Source: Rhodothermaceae bacterium Tc-Br11_B2g6_7
GTDB lineage: Bacteria; Bacteroidota; Rhodothermia; Rhodothermales; Salinibacteraceae
Reading direction: 5' to 3'
DNA: 64,000 nucleotides
NCBI GenBank assembly: GCA_001564055.1
Contig: LKNB01000001.1
Coordinates: 1-64,000 of the forward strand
Of this stretch, positions 7,118 to 17,569 are shown piece after piece. The translations under genes were made by a program, and so were the position numbers. The notes beneath the pieces were generated by a model, which was not told where the DNA came from, searched no databases, and worked only from the letters and a program-made list of their open reading frames with translations. Every line of letters starts with the position of its first letter. Within the stretch, counting starts at the first letter, position 1.

Positions 7118-8686
7118 ATGATGACAATGGACCGAAGCACGCAACTGCAGGCGCTTACCGACGTGGATCCGTGGGACGTGGTGGTGATAGGAGGAGGCGC
7201 CACGGGCTTGGGCGTTGCCATCGAAGCGGCCTCGCGTGGCTACCTGACGCTGTTGCTGGAGCAGGCCGACCTGGCGCACGGCACCTCCAGCCGAAGCACA
7301 AAGCTCGTGCATGGCGGCGTGCGCTATCTCAAGCAAGGCAACATCTCTCTGGTGCTGGAGGCGTTGAAGGAGCGCGGGCTGCTTCTCCAGAATGCGCCGC
7401 ACCTGGTGCATAACCGCGCCTTTGTAGTGCCCAACTACGACTGGTGGGAGGGGCCGTTTTATGGCGTGGGCCTGAAGCTCTATGATATGCTCGCGGGGAA
7501 GCAAGGCTTCGGGCGCTCAAAGCTGCTCTCCCGCAAAAAGACGCGGGAGATGCTACCTACCCTGGAGGCGGAAGGGCTGGTGGGCGGTGTTATCTATTAC
7601 GACGGGCAGTTCGACGATAGCCGGATGGCCGTTAACATGGCGCAGACAGCCATTGAGCGTGGCGCTACCGTCCTGAATTACTGCCGTGTGGAGGGCTTGC
7701 TTAAGTCGAATGACGTAGTGAGCGGCGTCGTAGCGCGGGATGCGGAGACAAACCAGGAATATACTATCCACGCGCGTACCGTCATCAATGCCACGGGGGT
7801 CTTCACCGACGCCGTGCGGCGCATGGATGACCCGGAAGCCGACGCGATGATCACGGCAAGCCAGGGTGTACACATTGTGCTCGACCGCTCGTTTCTTCCC
7901 GGGGATACCGCCATCATGGTGCCGAAGACGGACGATGGCCGCGTGCTGTTCGCCATCCCGTGGCGGGATCGCCTCATCGTGGGCACGACGGACACCCCAG
8001 TGGATAAGGTTACGGGGGAGCCCGTTCCCACAAAAGAGGAGATCGATTTTCTGCTCACGCATGCCGGGCGCTACCTCGAGGGCGATCCTACCCCCGCCGA
8101 TGTCAAAAGTATGTTTGCTGGGCTCCGCCCGCTCGTGGGGGCCGGGGAGGAGGGCGACACCGCGGCCGTTTCGCGCGATCACACGCTCCATATCTCATCT
8201 GCCGGCCTGGTGACCATCACCGGGGGCAAGTGGACCACGTACCGTAAAATGGCAGAGGAGACGGTTGACCAGGCGGCCACGCTGGCGGCGTTGGAAGAGC
8301 GGCCGTCCGTCACCAAGCAGCTTCACCTGCACGGTTACCATCAGCAGGCGGGGAGTTTTGGACCGCTGGCGCCCTATGGCTCGGATGCTCCGCGCATTCA
8401 AGCGCTCATGAAGGAGCGTCCCGCCCTGGCCGAGCCGCTTCATCCCGAGCGGAGCGTAACAGGTGCGCAGGTCGTCTGGGCCGCGCGGCACGAGATGGCG
8501 CGCACGGTGGAAGACGTGCTTTCGCGCCGCACGCGCACACTACTCCTGGACGCCGCCGCCAGCGTAGCGATGGCTCCACAGGTGGCAGCCCTGATGGCTG
8601 AGGAGTTGGGGCACAGCGCAGACTGGGAGAAGGAACAGGTGGCAGCCTACACGGCGCTGGCCGAACAGTATCAACTGCCGGCGTAA
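7118..8686 (+). CDS. glpD: Glycerol-3-phosphate dehydrogenase (FAD, respiratory type)
   Basis: The 522-residue flavoprotein oxidises sn-glycerol 3-phosphate to dihydroxyacetone phosphate and passes electrons to quinone at the membrane. The FAD-binding GGGATG sits at residues 25-30, followed by the family signature GTSSRSTKLVHGGVRYL around 57-73 and by LVGTTDTP and GGKWTTYRKMAEE further on. The C-terminal GlpO-type helical domain is complete. The start may be any of three close ATGs (7118, 7121, 7127). No glycerol kinase or facilitator is adjacent, so here it stands as a single-gene unit. A perfect 7-bp inverted repeat (7048-7065) lies about 55 bases upstream and could be regulatory. Confidence 0.95.
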   Translation: MMTMDRSTQLQALTDVDPWDVVVIGGGATGLGVAIEAASRGYLTLLLEQADLAHGTSSRSTKLVHGGVRYLKQGNISLVLEALKERGLLLQNAPHLVHNRAFVVPNYDWWEGPFYGVGLKLYDMLAGKQGFGRSKLLSRKKTREMLPTLEAEGLVGGVIYYDGQFDDSRMAVNMAQTAIERGATVLNYCRVEGLLKSNDVVSGVVARDAETNQEYTIHARTVINATGVFTDAVRRMDDPEADAMITASQGVHIVLDRSFLPGDTAIMVPKTDDGRVLFAIPWRDRLIVGTTDTPVDKVTGEPVPTKEEIDFLLTHAGRYLEGDPTPADVKSMFAGLRPLVGAGEEGDTAAVSRDHTLHISSAGLVTITGGKWTTYRKMAEETVDQAATLAALEERPSVTKQLHLHGYHQQAGSFGPLAPYGSDAPRIQALMKERPALAEPLHPERSVTGAQVVWAARHEMARTVEDVLSRRTRTLLLDAAASVAMAPQVAALMAEELGHSADWEKEQVAAYTALAEQYQLPA

Positions 8687-8789
8687 CCGACGGTTTGAGA
8701 CAGGGAACGTGGGGCCACCGGCCGTACAGTACGCGTCGTCTTTTCACTGGCCCTTCGCCAACGCGTGGGCGGGATGCCGCTCGGTGCCG

Positions 8790-11336
<2,547 letters not shown>

Positions 11337-11383
11337 AAGGGACGGTGCAACAGAGGGAAGGGCACGGTGTGGCGGTTGATGGA

Positions 11384-12463
11384 TTACCCGGCTGCTACGA
11401 GACGCCGCCGCACACGCTGCTGCAGGGGTGCCAGCGCGATGAGGCCAAGCAGCCCGAGGGCGCCCCATTCGGTCCAGGCAGGGAGCAGCTCGTGGACTTC
11501 ACCCATCTGAACGAGCACGTTGATGCTGCCCGCTCCTACCACCACATCCACCAAGAGGCCCAGCCCGACCGTTGTAATCAGAATGCCGATAAAATAGCGG
11601 ACCACGGCGGCGGTGCCCATTTCACGCTGAAGCACCCCCAGCGTAGCCATACTGGTGATCGGGCCCGCCAGGAGAAAGACGAGGGCGGTCCCGGGAGATA
11701 CGCCCGCCAGCAACATCGCAGCCGCCACGGGGGTCGCGGCCGTAGCACAGATGTACAGCGGCACGCCGATGATGGACATGAGTAGCATCGCACCCACCCC
11801 CGTCCCGTAGGCTGCAATCGTCTCGGGGGGGACGTAGGCGAGCAGGGCCCCGGCGGCCAGCAAGCCCGCGATGATCCATGGCCCGATATCCTGCAAGAGG
11901 TCGCCGAAGGCGTAGCGCATACCCCTGGCGAGACGCACGGCGGGGGCGTGCGCCGCATCGGTTGCGGTCAGCCCCTCAGCAGGGACGGGCTCCGCGCCGC
12001 AGCCGTCTGAGTCCCCGCACCCACAAGCCGCATCTGCGGCGTGCGGATCTGGCGCCAGGGCTCGCCGCCCGGTTGTGGCGACGAGCAGTCCGGTGCTGAT
12101 GGCCGTCACCACAGCACCCAACGCGCGGGCTATCATCATGAAGGGCCCGAGCAGGGCGTAGGTCACGGCTACCGAGTCAACCCCGATCCCGGGCGTGCCA
12201 ACGAGAAACGCCGTGGAGGGCCCCTTGCCGGCGCCCCCACGGTAGAACGCGATGGCTGTGGGGATGGCGCCACAGGAGCAGAGGGGCAGCGGCGCCCCCA
12301 TCACAGCTGCACGGGCAATGGCGCCTATGCCGTGCCCCCCCATGTAGCGCTCCACGAGGCGAACAGAGACAAACGCCCGAATCAACCCGGCCACAAACAG
12401 GCCCAGCACGAACCAGGGAGCGGCCGCGAGTGCAATATGCAGGGTCTCTTGGAGGAAAGACAT
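11384..12463 (-). CDS. SO_0444-type Cu/Zn efflux permease
   Basis: The protein is 359 residues with about eight transmembrane helices. It carries the permease signature [15 protein letters not shown] (about residues 56-70) with a paired cysteine motif inside the membrane, and a mirrored [20 protein letters not shown] in the second half. A soluble loop around 135-165 is rich in Cys, His and Asp ([10 protein letters not shown]) and looks like a metal-binding site. Relatives are annotated as SO_0444-family copper/zinc efflux transporters. It lies between the HMA chaperone and copA on the same strand, 47 bases before copA, which supports a role in copper export or a parallel metal route. Confidence 0.88.
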   Translation of the reverse strand: MSFLQETLHIALAAAPWFVLGLFVAGLIRAFVSVRLVERYMGGHGIGAIARAAVMGAPLPLCSCGAIPTAIAFYRGGAGKGPSTAFLVGTPGIGVDSVAVTYALLGPFMMIARALGAVVTAISTGLLVATTGRRALAPDPHAADAACGCGDSDGCGAEPVPAEGLTATDAAHAPAVRLARGMRYAFGDLLQDIGPWIIAGLLAAGALLAYVPPETIAAYGTGVGAMLLMSIIGVPLYICATAATPVAAAMLLAGVSPGTALVFLLAGPITSMATLGVLQREMGTAAVVRYFIGILITTVGLGLLVDVVVGAGSINVLVQMGEVHELLPAWTEWGALGLLGLIALAPLQQRVRRRLVAAG

Positions 12464-12511
12464 AACAGAATCGAGTGCAGCAGGCGTTCAGAAGGAGCGG
12501 CGTGGCGCTCG

Positions 12512-12730
12512 CTACGCGGGGGTGGACGGGACGGAGTAGCCGGCGGATTCAATCGCGTCAATCAGTGCGGCGCGCGAGGCCTCATCGGGGTTGTAGGTCA
12601 CGGAGGCCGAGCCGATGGCAACGTCGTTCACGGTAACCCCGTCAATGCCTGCCAAGGCCGATCGTACAGCCGCGACGCAGTGGTCGCAGCCCATGCCGTC
12701 AATGATAAGGGAAGTGCGTTGGGTTTCCAT
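12512..12730 (-). CDS. Heavy-metal-associated (CopZ-like) metallochaperone
   Basis: This is a 72-residue single HMA domain in the cytoplasm, with the metal-binding loop GMGCDHC near residue 11-17 and the usual beta-alpha-beta pattern after it, ending near SAGYSVPSTPA. GMGCDHC differs from the GMTC loops of the neighbouring copA. It probably hands Cu(I) to the exporters. The ATG at 12730 lies five bases after the csoR stop; a GTG at 12739 overlaps that stop (GTGA) and would add three residues, giving tighter coupling. Either start is possible. Confidence 0.88.
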   Translation of the reverse strand: METQRTSLIIDGMGCDHCVAAVRSALAGIDGVTVNDVAIGSASVTYNPDEASRAALIDAIESAGYSVPSTPA

Positions 12731-12735
12731 AGGGC

Positions 12736-13017
12736 TCACTGAATTTGCTTGTACAACAGGTCCATGATTTCCTTGTAGGTCCGCTCGGCAGCCGCATGGT
12801 CGCCTGAGCGCAGCGCATCCGTGACGCAGGTCTCCAGGTGATTACGCGTGATGATTTTCCCCGTCGACCGGAGGGCTTTCTGCACCGAGCTAATCTGCGT
12901 CAGCACGTCGCCGCAGTAGCGATCCTCCTCCACCATGCGCTGTAGCCCACGCACCTGCCCCTCAATGCGGCGGAGGCGTTTCTGCACAGCCTCTTTTTGC
13001 TCGTCAGTCATGTTCAT
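12736..13017 (-). CDS. csoR: Copper-sensing CsoR-family repressor
   Basis: The 93-residue all-helical regulator has the CsoR Cu(I) triad: Cys35 in DRYCGDVL, His60 and Cys64 in RNHLETC, at the spacing expected for copper sensors rather than RcnR or FrmR types. An N-terminal basic stretch (KRLRRIEGQVRGLQRM) is the DNA-contacting part. Without copper it should repress its own operon; Cu(I) binding would release it. The frame is open to 13068, but ATGs at 13017 and 13011 fit the family start. It is the first gene of the copper operon, with a candidate operator just upstream. Confidence 0.93.
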   Translation of the reverse strand: MNMTDEQKEAVQKRLRRIEGQVRGLQRMVEEDRYCGDVLTQISSVQKALRSTGKIITRNHLETCVTDALRSGDHAAAERTYKEIMDLLYKQIQ

Positions 13018-13047
13018 GGGGGCAGGACGGGTGTGTGAGAAGGATTC

Positions 13048-13075
13048 TGATATACGGTACCCCACCACCCTATGT
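13048..13075 (-). promoter_or_regulatory. Candidate CsoR operator/promoter of the copper operon
   Basis: About 30-60 bases before csoR lies a GC-rich block that reads ATAGGGTGGTGGGGTACC on the minus strand, directly followed by GTATATC, a possible -10. CsoR operators are typically G/C-run elements overlapping the promoter of their own operon. The symmetry here is imperfect, so this is a position-based proposal. Confidence 0.35.
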
Positions 13076-13337
13076 TTCTCTCAGTTGGGAGGGGGGAGCG
13101 TCCCTTGGAAAAGCCGTACGCGGGGTACGCAGGGGCTGTGTGGTACGTGCCTTTTAACCCTTGAGTCACGCTGGCCCATAATCCAGAGGCGCTATGCTGT
13201 GGATATCTCTTCCCTTGAGGCGCTAAATTGCCCCATACGTCCACATCGTATGGATTTCTTCGTTAGTCACCACGCTTCGTTTGCTTCGTGTGTCGCTGCG
13301 CTCAGCTCTCGGTTAGCTCCGCTTCGCTTCGTTAGTC
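13076..13337. other. Non-coding stretch with an 11-bp direct repeat
   Basis: The gap between csoR and the small TPR gene is about 445 bases and I see no convincing gene in it. CTTCGTTAGTC occurs at 13258-13268 and again at 13327-13337, 69 bases apart, and the intervening sequence is rich in CGCTTCG-like words on one strand. It may be a decayed element or an untranslated RNA; there is nothing else to name. Confidence 0.4.
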
Positions 13338-13340
13338 GGC

Positions 13341-13372
13341 CATAGGCCTCGTTTGGGGTCGAGGATGACGGG
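13341..13372. repeat. REP-like palindromic element
   Basis: CCTCG at 13347-13351 and CGAGG at 13360-13364 flank an eight-base loop and are followed by ATGACGG. On the minus strand this reads GTCATCCTCG, loop, CGAGGCC, the layout of dispersed REP-type intergenic palindromes found in many genomes. Only one copy was noticed in the window, so its repetitive nature is inferred. Confidence 0.45.
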
Positions 13373-13462
13373 ATTGATGAAGCGAAAGCCTATACTCCGA
13401 ACGAGGGCTTTTGATAAGGGCGAGGACCAGCCGATCACGGCTTCAGCTACTATGCCAGCTGC

Positions 13463-13909
13463 TCAGATGAGCACGAAAGCGGTCAGCGACGCGAGGCTAA
13501 AAAGGATCAACAGCACCGAGAAGCAGCCTTTCTTTGCCGCTTTTCCTTTGGTAGAGGGGGCTGTGGCGCGTCGCTCCGTGCGCTCACGTCGGGGTGCCGT
13601 TTTGCGCCGTGTAGGCGCCTCGGCCGCGGCGTTGCGCAAGCTTTTCGCGCTTTTCTCGAGCCGTACCACCTTCGCACTTGGGCCGCGTTCTTTCTCGATC
13701 GTCAGGGCCTTCTCCATGGCCTCAACCGCCTCCGGTAGTCGGTCGTCGGCCCGGTAGATCGTGGCCATGCGCTCATACGTAAAGCTCAGGTTGCACCCCT
13801 CGCGTGCGTTCTGCTCATACAACGCCAGTGCCTTCTGGCGTTCACCCTCGGCCTCCAGTTGTTCTGCTTGCTCATTGCGGGCAAACCACTGACTGCGCTG
13901 CGATGGCAT
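13463..13909 (-). CDS. Small tail-anchored TPR-like protein
   Basis: The 148-residue protein has a TPR-like helical N-terminal half (about 10-75: AEQLEAEGERQKALALYEQN and a second repeat with TYERMATIYRADDRLPEAVE), a basic low-complexity linker (about 95-125, many Arg, Lys, Ala and Thr), and one C-terminal hydrophobic helix (FSVLLILFSLASLTAFVLI) that ends the protein. It should therefore sit in the inner membrane with the TPR part in the cytoplasm. The ATG at 13909 is used; a GTG six bases upstream is possible. A promoter with a perfect inverted repeat in its spacer lies directly upstream. No function is assigned. Confidence 0.8.
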   Translation of the reverse strand: MPSQRSQWFARNEQAEQLEAEGERQKALALYEQNAREGCNLSFTYERMATIYRADDRLPEAVEAMEKALTIEKERGPSAKVVRLEKSAKSLRNAAAEAPTRRKTAPRRERTERRATAPSTKGKAAKKGCFSVLLILFSLASLTAFVLI

Positions 13910-13947
13910 AAACACGGTGGGTAGCGTTCATAAAATGGGCGATCAGT

Positions 13948-13976
13948 AGTATAGCACCCAGCGTACCTGGGTGCAA
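13948..13976 (-). promoter_or_regulatory. Promoter with a palindromic operator in the spacer
   Basis: On the minus strand TTGCAC (13971-13976) and TATACT (13948-13953) are 17 bases apart, placing transcription about 30 bases before the ATG at 13909. A perfect 8-bp inverted repeat, GCACCCAG / CTGGGTGC with a five-base centre (13954-13974), fills the spacer and overlaps the -35. That is a classical repressor position. It could also act as a terminator of the DUF411 gene, but no T run follows. Confidence 0.5.
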
Positions 13977-14004
13977 GACGGATGCCCCACAGCGGTCGAT
14001 CAGC

Positions 14005-14466
14005 CTATGGCGTGATTGTCGCAAACACGTAGTCTCCCTCGGCGCCGCCGAAGGCGATGACATTGTAAGTTTCATGGTCGTCCGGGTTGGGGCTTTCCAT
14101 ACCCGGCGAGCCGATGGGCATCCCGGGTACGGCCAGACCACGGATGTCGGGACGCTCTTCTAACAGCCGCTTTACTTGCGCGGCCGGCACGTGGCCCTCC
14201 ACGCGATAGCCGTCAATAACCGCTGTATGGCACGAGCCGAGGTTGAACGGAATGCCCTCCTGCCGTTTGACCTGGGCCATGTTAGGGGTATGAGAGATTT
14301 CTACCGTGAATCCCTCCGCTTCAAGGTGGTTAGCCCACTTGTCACAGCAGTTACATGTGGGGCTGCTGTACATGGTGACGGTCGAGCTGGCGCCGCTACT
14401 GGAGTACACCATGAATCCCGCAATAGCAAGAAAAACGACCGATAAACCCAGAATAACACGTTGCAT
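14005..14466 (-). CDS. DUF411 (CopG-like) metal-associated exported protein
   Basis: The protein has 153 residues, with an N-terminal hydrophobic segment (about 4-21) that serves as signal or anchor. The mature part has the DUF411 pattern: PTCNCCDKW at 36-44, a LGSCHTAV segment with Cys79-His80, GYRVEGHVPA, and RGLAVPGMPIGSPGME near the end. DUF411 proteins are commonly encoded with copper-resistance genes and are thought to bind metal in the periplasm. Here it lies about 1 kb upstream of the csoR operon on the same strand but separated by another gene and promoter, so it may be regulated separately. The ATG at 14466 starts the signal. Confidence 0.9.
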   Translation of the reverse strand: MQRVILGLSVVFLAIAGFMVYSSSGASSTVTMYSSPTCNCCDKWANHLEAEGFTVEISHTPNMAQVKRQEGIPFNLGSCHTAVIDGYRVEGHVPAAQVKRLLEERPDIRGLAVPGMPIGSPGMESPNPDDHETYNVIAFGGAEGDYVFATITP

Positions 14467-14654
14467 AGCGCAGCATAGGATGGTGAAAGAGTACGCCATG
14501 CTATGCAGGGTAGCGGCATAAGATTCCCAGTGGAACGCGGCGCTGACGCCGCCGCATCGGCAGCTTCACGGATTTATGCAAACATTGCCCGAACTTGGAC
14601 TTGACCGAGCAATGTAATGGCTGCTCATACGCTTGCACACCCTACCCTCTGCTC

Positions 14655-17396
14655 ATGGCAACTCCACGCCAGCAACGTACCGCGGACCCATCATACGACG
14701 TGTTTCATGGCACGCGCCAGCCGCTGGACTTTATCTTCAAACCCAACCACGTCGCGGTCATCGGAGCGACCGACCGGGAAGGCAGCGTCGGGCGGACGCT
14801 CATGCGCAACCTGTTGGCTACGCCGTTTGGCGGGACGGTCTATCCTGTCAATCCGAAGCGTAGCAGCGTGATGGGCGTGCGCGCGTACCCGTCTATTGCC
14901 GAGGTGCCCGACACCGTAGATTTGGCGATCATCGTTACACCCGCGCCAACGGTGCCGGCTATCATTCAGGAATGCGGAGAGGCTGGGGTCCGAGGCGCCA
15001 TTATCATCTCTGCCGGGTTTAAGGAAATCGGGCAGGAGGGGCGTGCGCTGGAGCAGGAAATCAAGCAGTCACTCCAGACCTATGACATGCGGGTCATCGG
15101 CCCGAACTGTCTGGGCATCATGCGGCCCGGGGCGGGCCTGAATGCTACCTTTGCCGGGTCGATGGCGCAGCCCGGCAGTGTGGCATTGCTCAGCCAGAGC
15201 GGCGCCATGCTCACCGCCATCCTGGACTGGAGCCGCGAGGAGAACGTGGGCTTCAGCACGTTTGCTTCGGTGGGCTCGATGCTGGATGTTGACTGGGGAG
15301 ACCTGATTGGGTACCTCGGCGATGACCCACGGACGGAGAGTATTCTCGTGTATATGGAGTCGATTGGCGATGCCCGCTCATTCATCAGTGCTGCGCGTGA
15401 GGTGGCGTTGCAGAAGCCCATTATAGTGATCAAAGCCGGCCGCACGGCCGAGGCGGCGCAGGCAGCGACCTCGCACACGGGTGCACTCGCGGGAAGCGAC
15501 GAGGTCCTCAGTGCGGCGTTTCGGCGGACGGGGGTGCTGCGCGTGGATACTATCGCCGACCTCTTTCACGTCGCGGAGGTGCTGGCCAAGCAACCCCGCC
15601 CAAGCGGTCCCAACCTGACCATCCTGACGAACGCGGGTGGGCCGGGCGTGCTTGCCACTGACGCGCTCATTCAAGGCGGGGGGAAGCTTACCACGCTCAG
15701 CGACGACACGCTCCGCGCCTTCGATGAGGTGCTGCCGTCAACGTGGAGCAAGGGCAACCCGGTAGACCTCATTGGCGATGCATCGGCGCAGCGCTATGCG
15801 GATGCGCTGCGGGTGGCCGGGGAGGATAAAGCGAGCGATGGCATGCTGGTGGTGCTGTCGCCTCAGGACATGACGGATGCCACGCGTACAGCCGAGGAGC
15901 TGCGGCCGTACGCCAACCGCCACGATAAGCCAGTCCTGGCCAGTTGGATGGGCGGTGCCGAAGTAGCCGCGGGTACGCGGATCCTGAATGACGCGGGGAT
16001 TCCAACGTTTGAGTACCCGGATAAGGCTGCCAAGATCTTCAACTACATGTGGCGCTACAATTACAATCTGCAGGCCCTCTACGAAACCCCGCGGGACGCC
16101 GGCAATGGCGAGCAGCGCCGCGAGGATGTTAACGCGCTGCTGGATAGGGCGCGGAGCGAAGGCCGCACCCTGCTTACCGAAGCAGAATCAAAGGATGTAC
16201 TGGCGCTGCACGGGATTCCAACGGTGACCACCACCGTAGCCACTACGCCAGAGGCGGCGACCGAGGCGGCGGATGACATCGGCTATCCCGTGGTGGTGAA
16301 GCTGCACTCGCGCACGGTAACGCACAAAACCGATGTGGGGGGCGTTAAGCTCAACCTGCAGTCCGCCAGTGAAGTGCAGGCGGCCTTCGAGGACATCGCT
16401 TCTCGTATGGACGAAGCCGGAAAAAGCGACGGCTTCGATGGGGTTACGGTACAGCCGATGATTTCGCTCGATGGATACGAACTGATTGTCGGCAGCAGCC
16501 TGGACGAACAGTTCGGGCCGGTCCTCTTGTTCGGGTCCGGCGGCAGCCTGGTGGAGGTTTACCGCGACCGCGCCTTGGGCTTGCCGCCCCTCAACACCAC
16601 GTTGGCGCACCGCATGATTGAGCAGACTCGCATCTACGAGGCGCTCAAGGGCGTACGTGGTCGGGCCTCGGTGGACATGGATGCGCTTGCGCAGGTGATG
16701 GTGCGGTTTAGCCAGCTGGTCGTGGCACACCCTGTGATTAAGGAAATGGACATCAACCCGCTGGTGGTAAGCGAAGACGAAATCATCGCACTGGATGCCC
16801 GTGTGGTCCTTCACGACCCAGAGCTGGAGGATCTGCCGCGTCCGGCCATACGACCGTATCCGCAAAAATATGTTGATACCTGGCACCTCGCCGACGGCCG
16901 GCCGGTGCGCATTCGCCCCATCCGTCCAGAAGATGAGCCCAAGCTGGTGGAGTTTCATGAGCATCTGTCCGAGCGAAGCGTCTACCTCCGCTATGCCAGC
17001 CTCATGAACTACAGCCAGCGGGTCGCGCACGAGCGGCTCTCGCGGCTGTGCTTCATCGACTACGACCGGGAGATGGCGCTGGTGGCCGTCGCCCTTGATC
17101 CGGAGAATGAGGAGGAAGGGCCGCTCCTGGGCGCAGGGCGCATCACAAAGCTCCGGGGGACCGATGATGGCGAGTTTGCCATGCTGGTGCGCGATGATCA
17201 TCAGGGGCAAGGACTGGGGACAGAACTCTTGCGTCGCCTTATCCACATTGGGAAAGATGAGGATCTGAAACGCATCGTTGCCGACATTTTGAAAGAGAAC
17301 CGTCCCATGCAAGGAGTCTGCAAGTCGCTTGGGTTCGAAATTGTCTACAGCGACGACCTGGCCGACCAGATGGTGAAAGCTGTAAAAGAGCTTTAA
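14655..17396 (+). CDS. ADP-forming acyl-CoA synthetase fused to a GNAT acetyltransferase
   Basis: The 913-residue protein carries, in order, a CoA-binding Rossmann domain (about 20-150, with [14 protein letters not shown]), a ligase-CoA domain with the phospho-histidine site [11 protein letters not shown] near 275, an ATP-grasp domain (about 495-715, with [20 protein letters not shown], 20 residues), and a GNAT domain from about 740 ([11 protein letters not shown], then [12 protein letters not shown] for acetyl-CoA binding). The synthetase half interconverts acyl-CoA and acyl phosphate or ADP/ATP; in Pat-type fusions the GNAT half acetylates protein lysines, with the synthetase part often serving a regulatory role. 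The ATG at 14655 is the first that gives a family-like N-terminus. Confidence 0.92.
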   Translation: MATPRQQRTADPSYDVFHGTRQPLDFIFKPNHVAVIGATDREGSVGRTLMRNLLATPFGGTVYPVNPKRSSVMGVRAYPSIAEVPDTVDLAIIVTPAPTVPAIIQECGEAGVRGAIIISAGFKEIGQEGRALEQEIKQSLQTYDMRVIGPNCLGIMRPGAGLNATFAGSMAQPGSVALLSQSGAMLTAILDWSREENVGFSTFASVGSMLDVDWGDLIGYLGDDPRTESILVYMESIGDARSFISAAREVALQKPIIVIKAGRTAEAAQAATSHTGALAGSDEVLSAAFRRTGVLRVDTIADLFHVAEVLAKQPRPSGPNLTILTNAGGPGVLATDALIQGGGKLTTLSDDTLRAFDEVLPSTWSKGNPVDLIGDASAQRYADALRVAGEDKASDGMLVVLSPQDMTDATRTAEELRPYANRHDKPVLASWMGGAEVAAGTRILNDAGIPTFEYPDKAAKIFNYMWRYNYNLQALYETPRDAGNGEQRREDVNALLDRARSEGRTLLTEAESKDVLALHGIPTVTTTVATTPEAATEAADDIGYPVVVKLHSRTVTHKTDVGGVKLNLQSASEVQAAFEDIASRMDEAGKSDGFDGVTVQPMISLDGYELIVGSSLDEQFGPVLLFGSGGSLVEVYRDRALGLPPLNTTLAHRMIEQTRIYEALKGVRGRASVDMDALAQVMVRFSQLVVAHPVIKEMDINPLVVSEDEIIALDARVVLHDPELEDLPRPAIRPYPQKYVDTWHLADGRPVRIRPIRPEDEPKLVEFHEHLSERSVYLRYASLMNYSQRVAHERLSRLCFIDYDREMALVAVALDPENEEEGPLLGAGRITKLRGTDDGEFAMLVRDDHQGQGLGTELLRRLIHIGKDEDLKRIVADILKENRPMQGVCKSLGFEIVYSDDLADQMVKAVKEL

Positions 17397-17522
17397 CTGC
17401 GTGCACGGCCCACGACGCGAGAGATTCCAAGACCGTAACTGAGCCGGCTTGTGTTCGGCGCTTGGGCTGTAGTACCCTATTAAGGTGTGCTGTCTCCCCT
17501 TCGTCAATAAGCGCATTTCCGC

Positions 17523-17541
17523 CTCTGGTGAAGCACCAGAG
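17523..17541 (+). other. Hairpin in the histidine kinase leader
   Basis: CTCTGGTG and CACCAGAG form a perfect 8-bp stem with a three-base loop, 29 bases before the kinase start codon. It has no T run, so it is not a terminator; it might be an operator or mRNA structure. Confidence 0.4.
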
Positions 17542-17569
17542 CGTCGTCCTTCCGACTTGTACTGATCTC

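Noticed and set aside
14537-14552. GCGGCG/CGCCGC hairpin between the DUF411 and acyl-CoA synthetase genes
   Set aside because: Short GC stem in GC-rich DNA, no T run and no promoter context; likely chance.
16188-17516. Minus-strand 442-residue open frame opposite the acyl-CoA synthetase
   Set aside because: His/Val/Arg-rich antisense composition without domains, running through a conserved enzyme gene.
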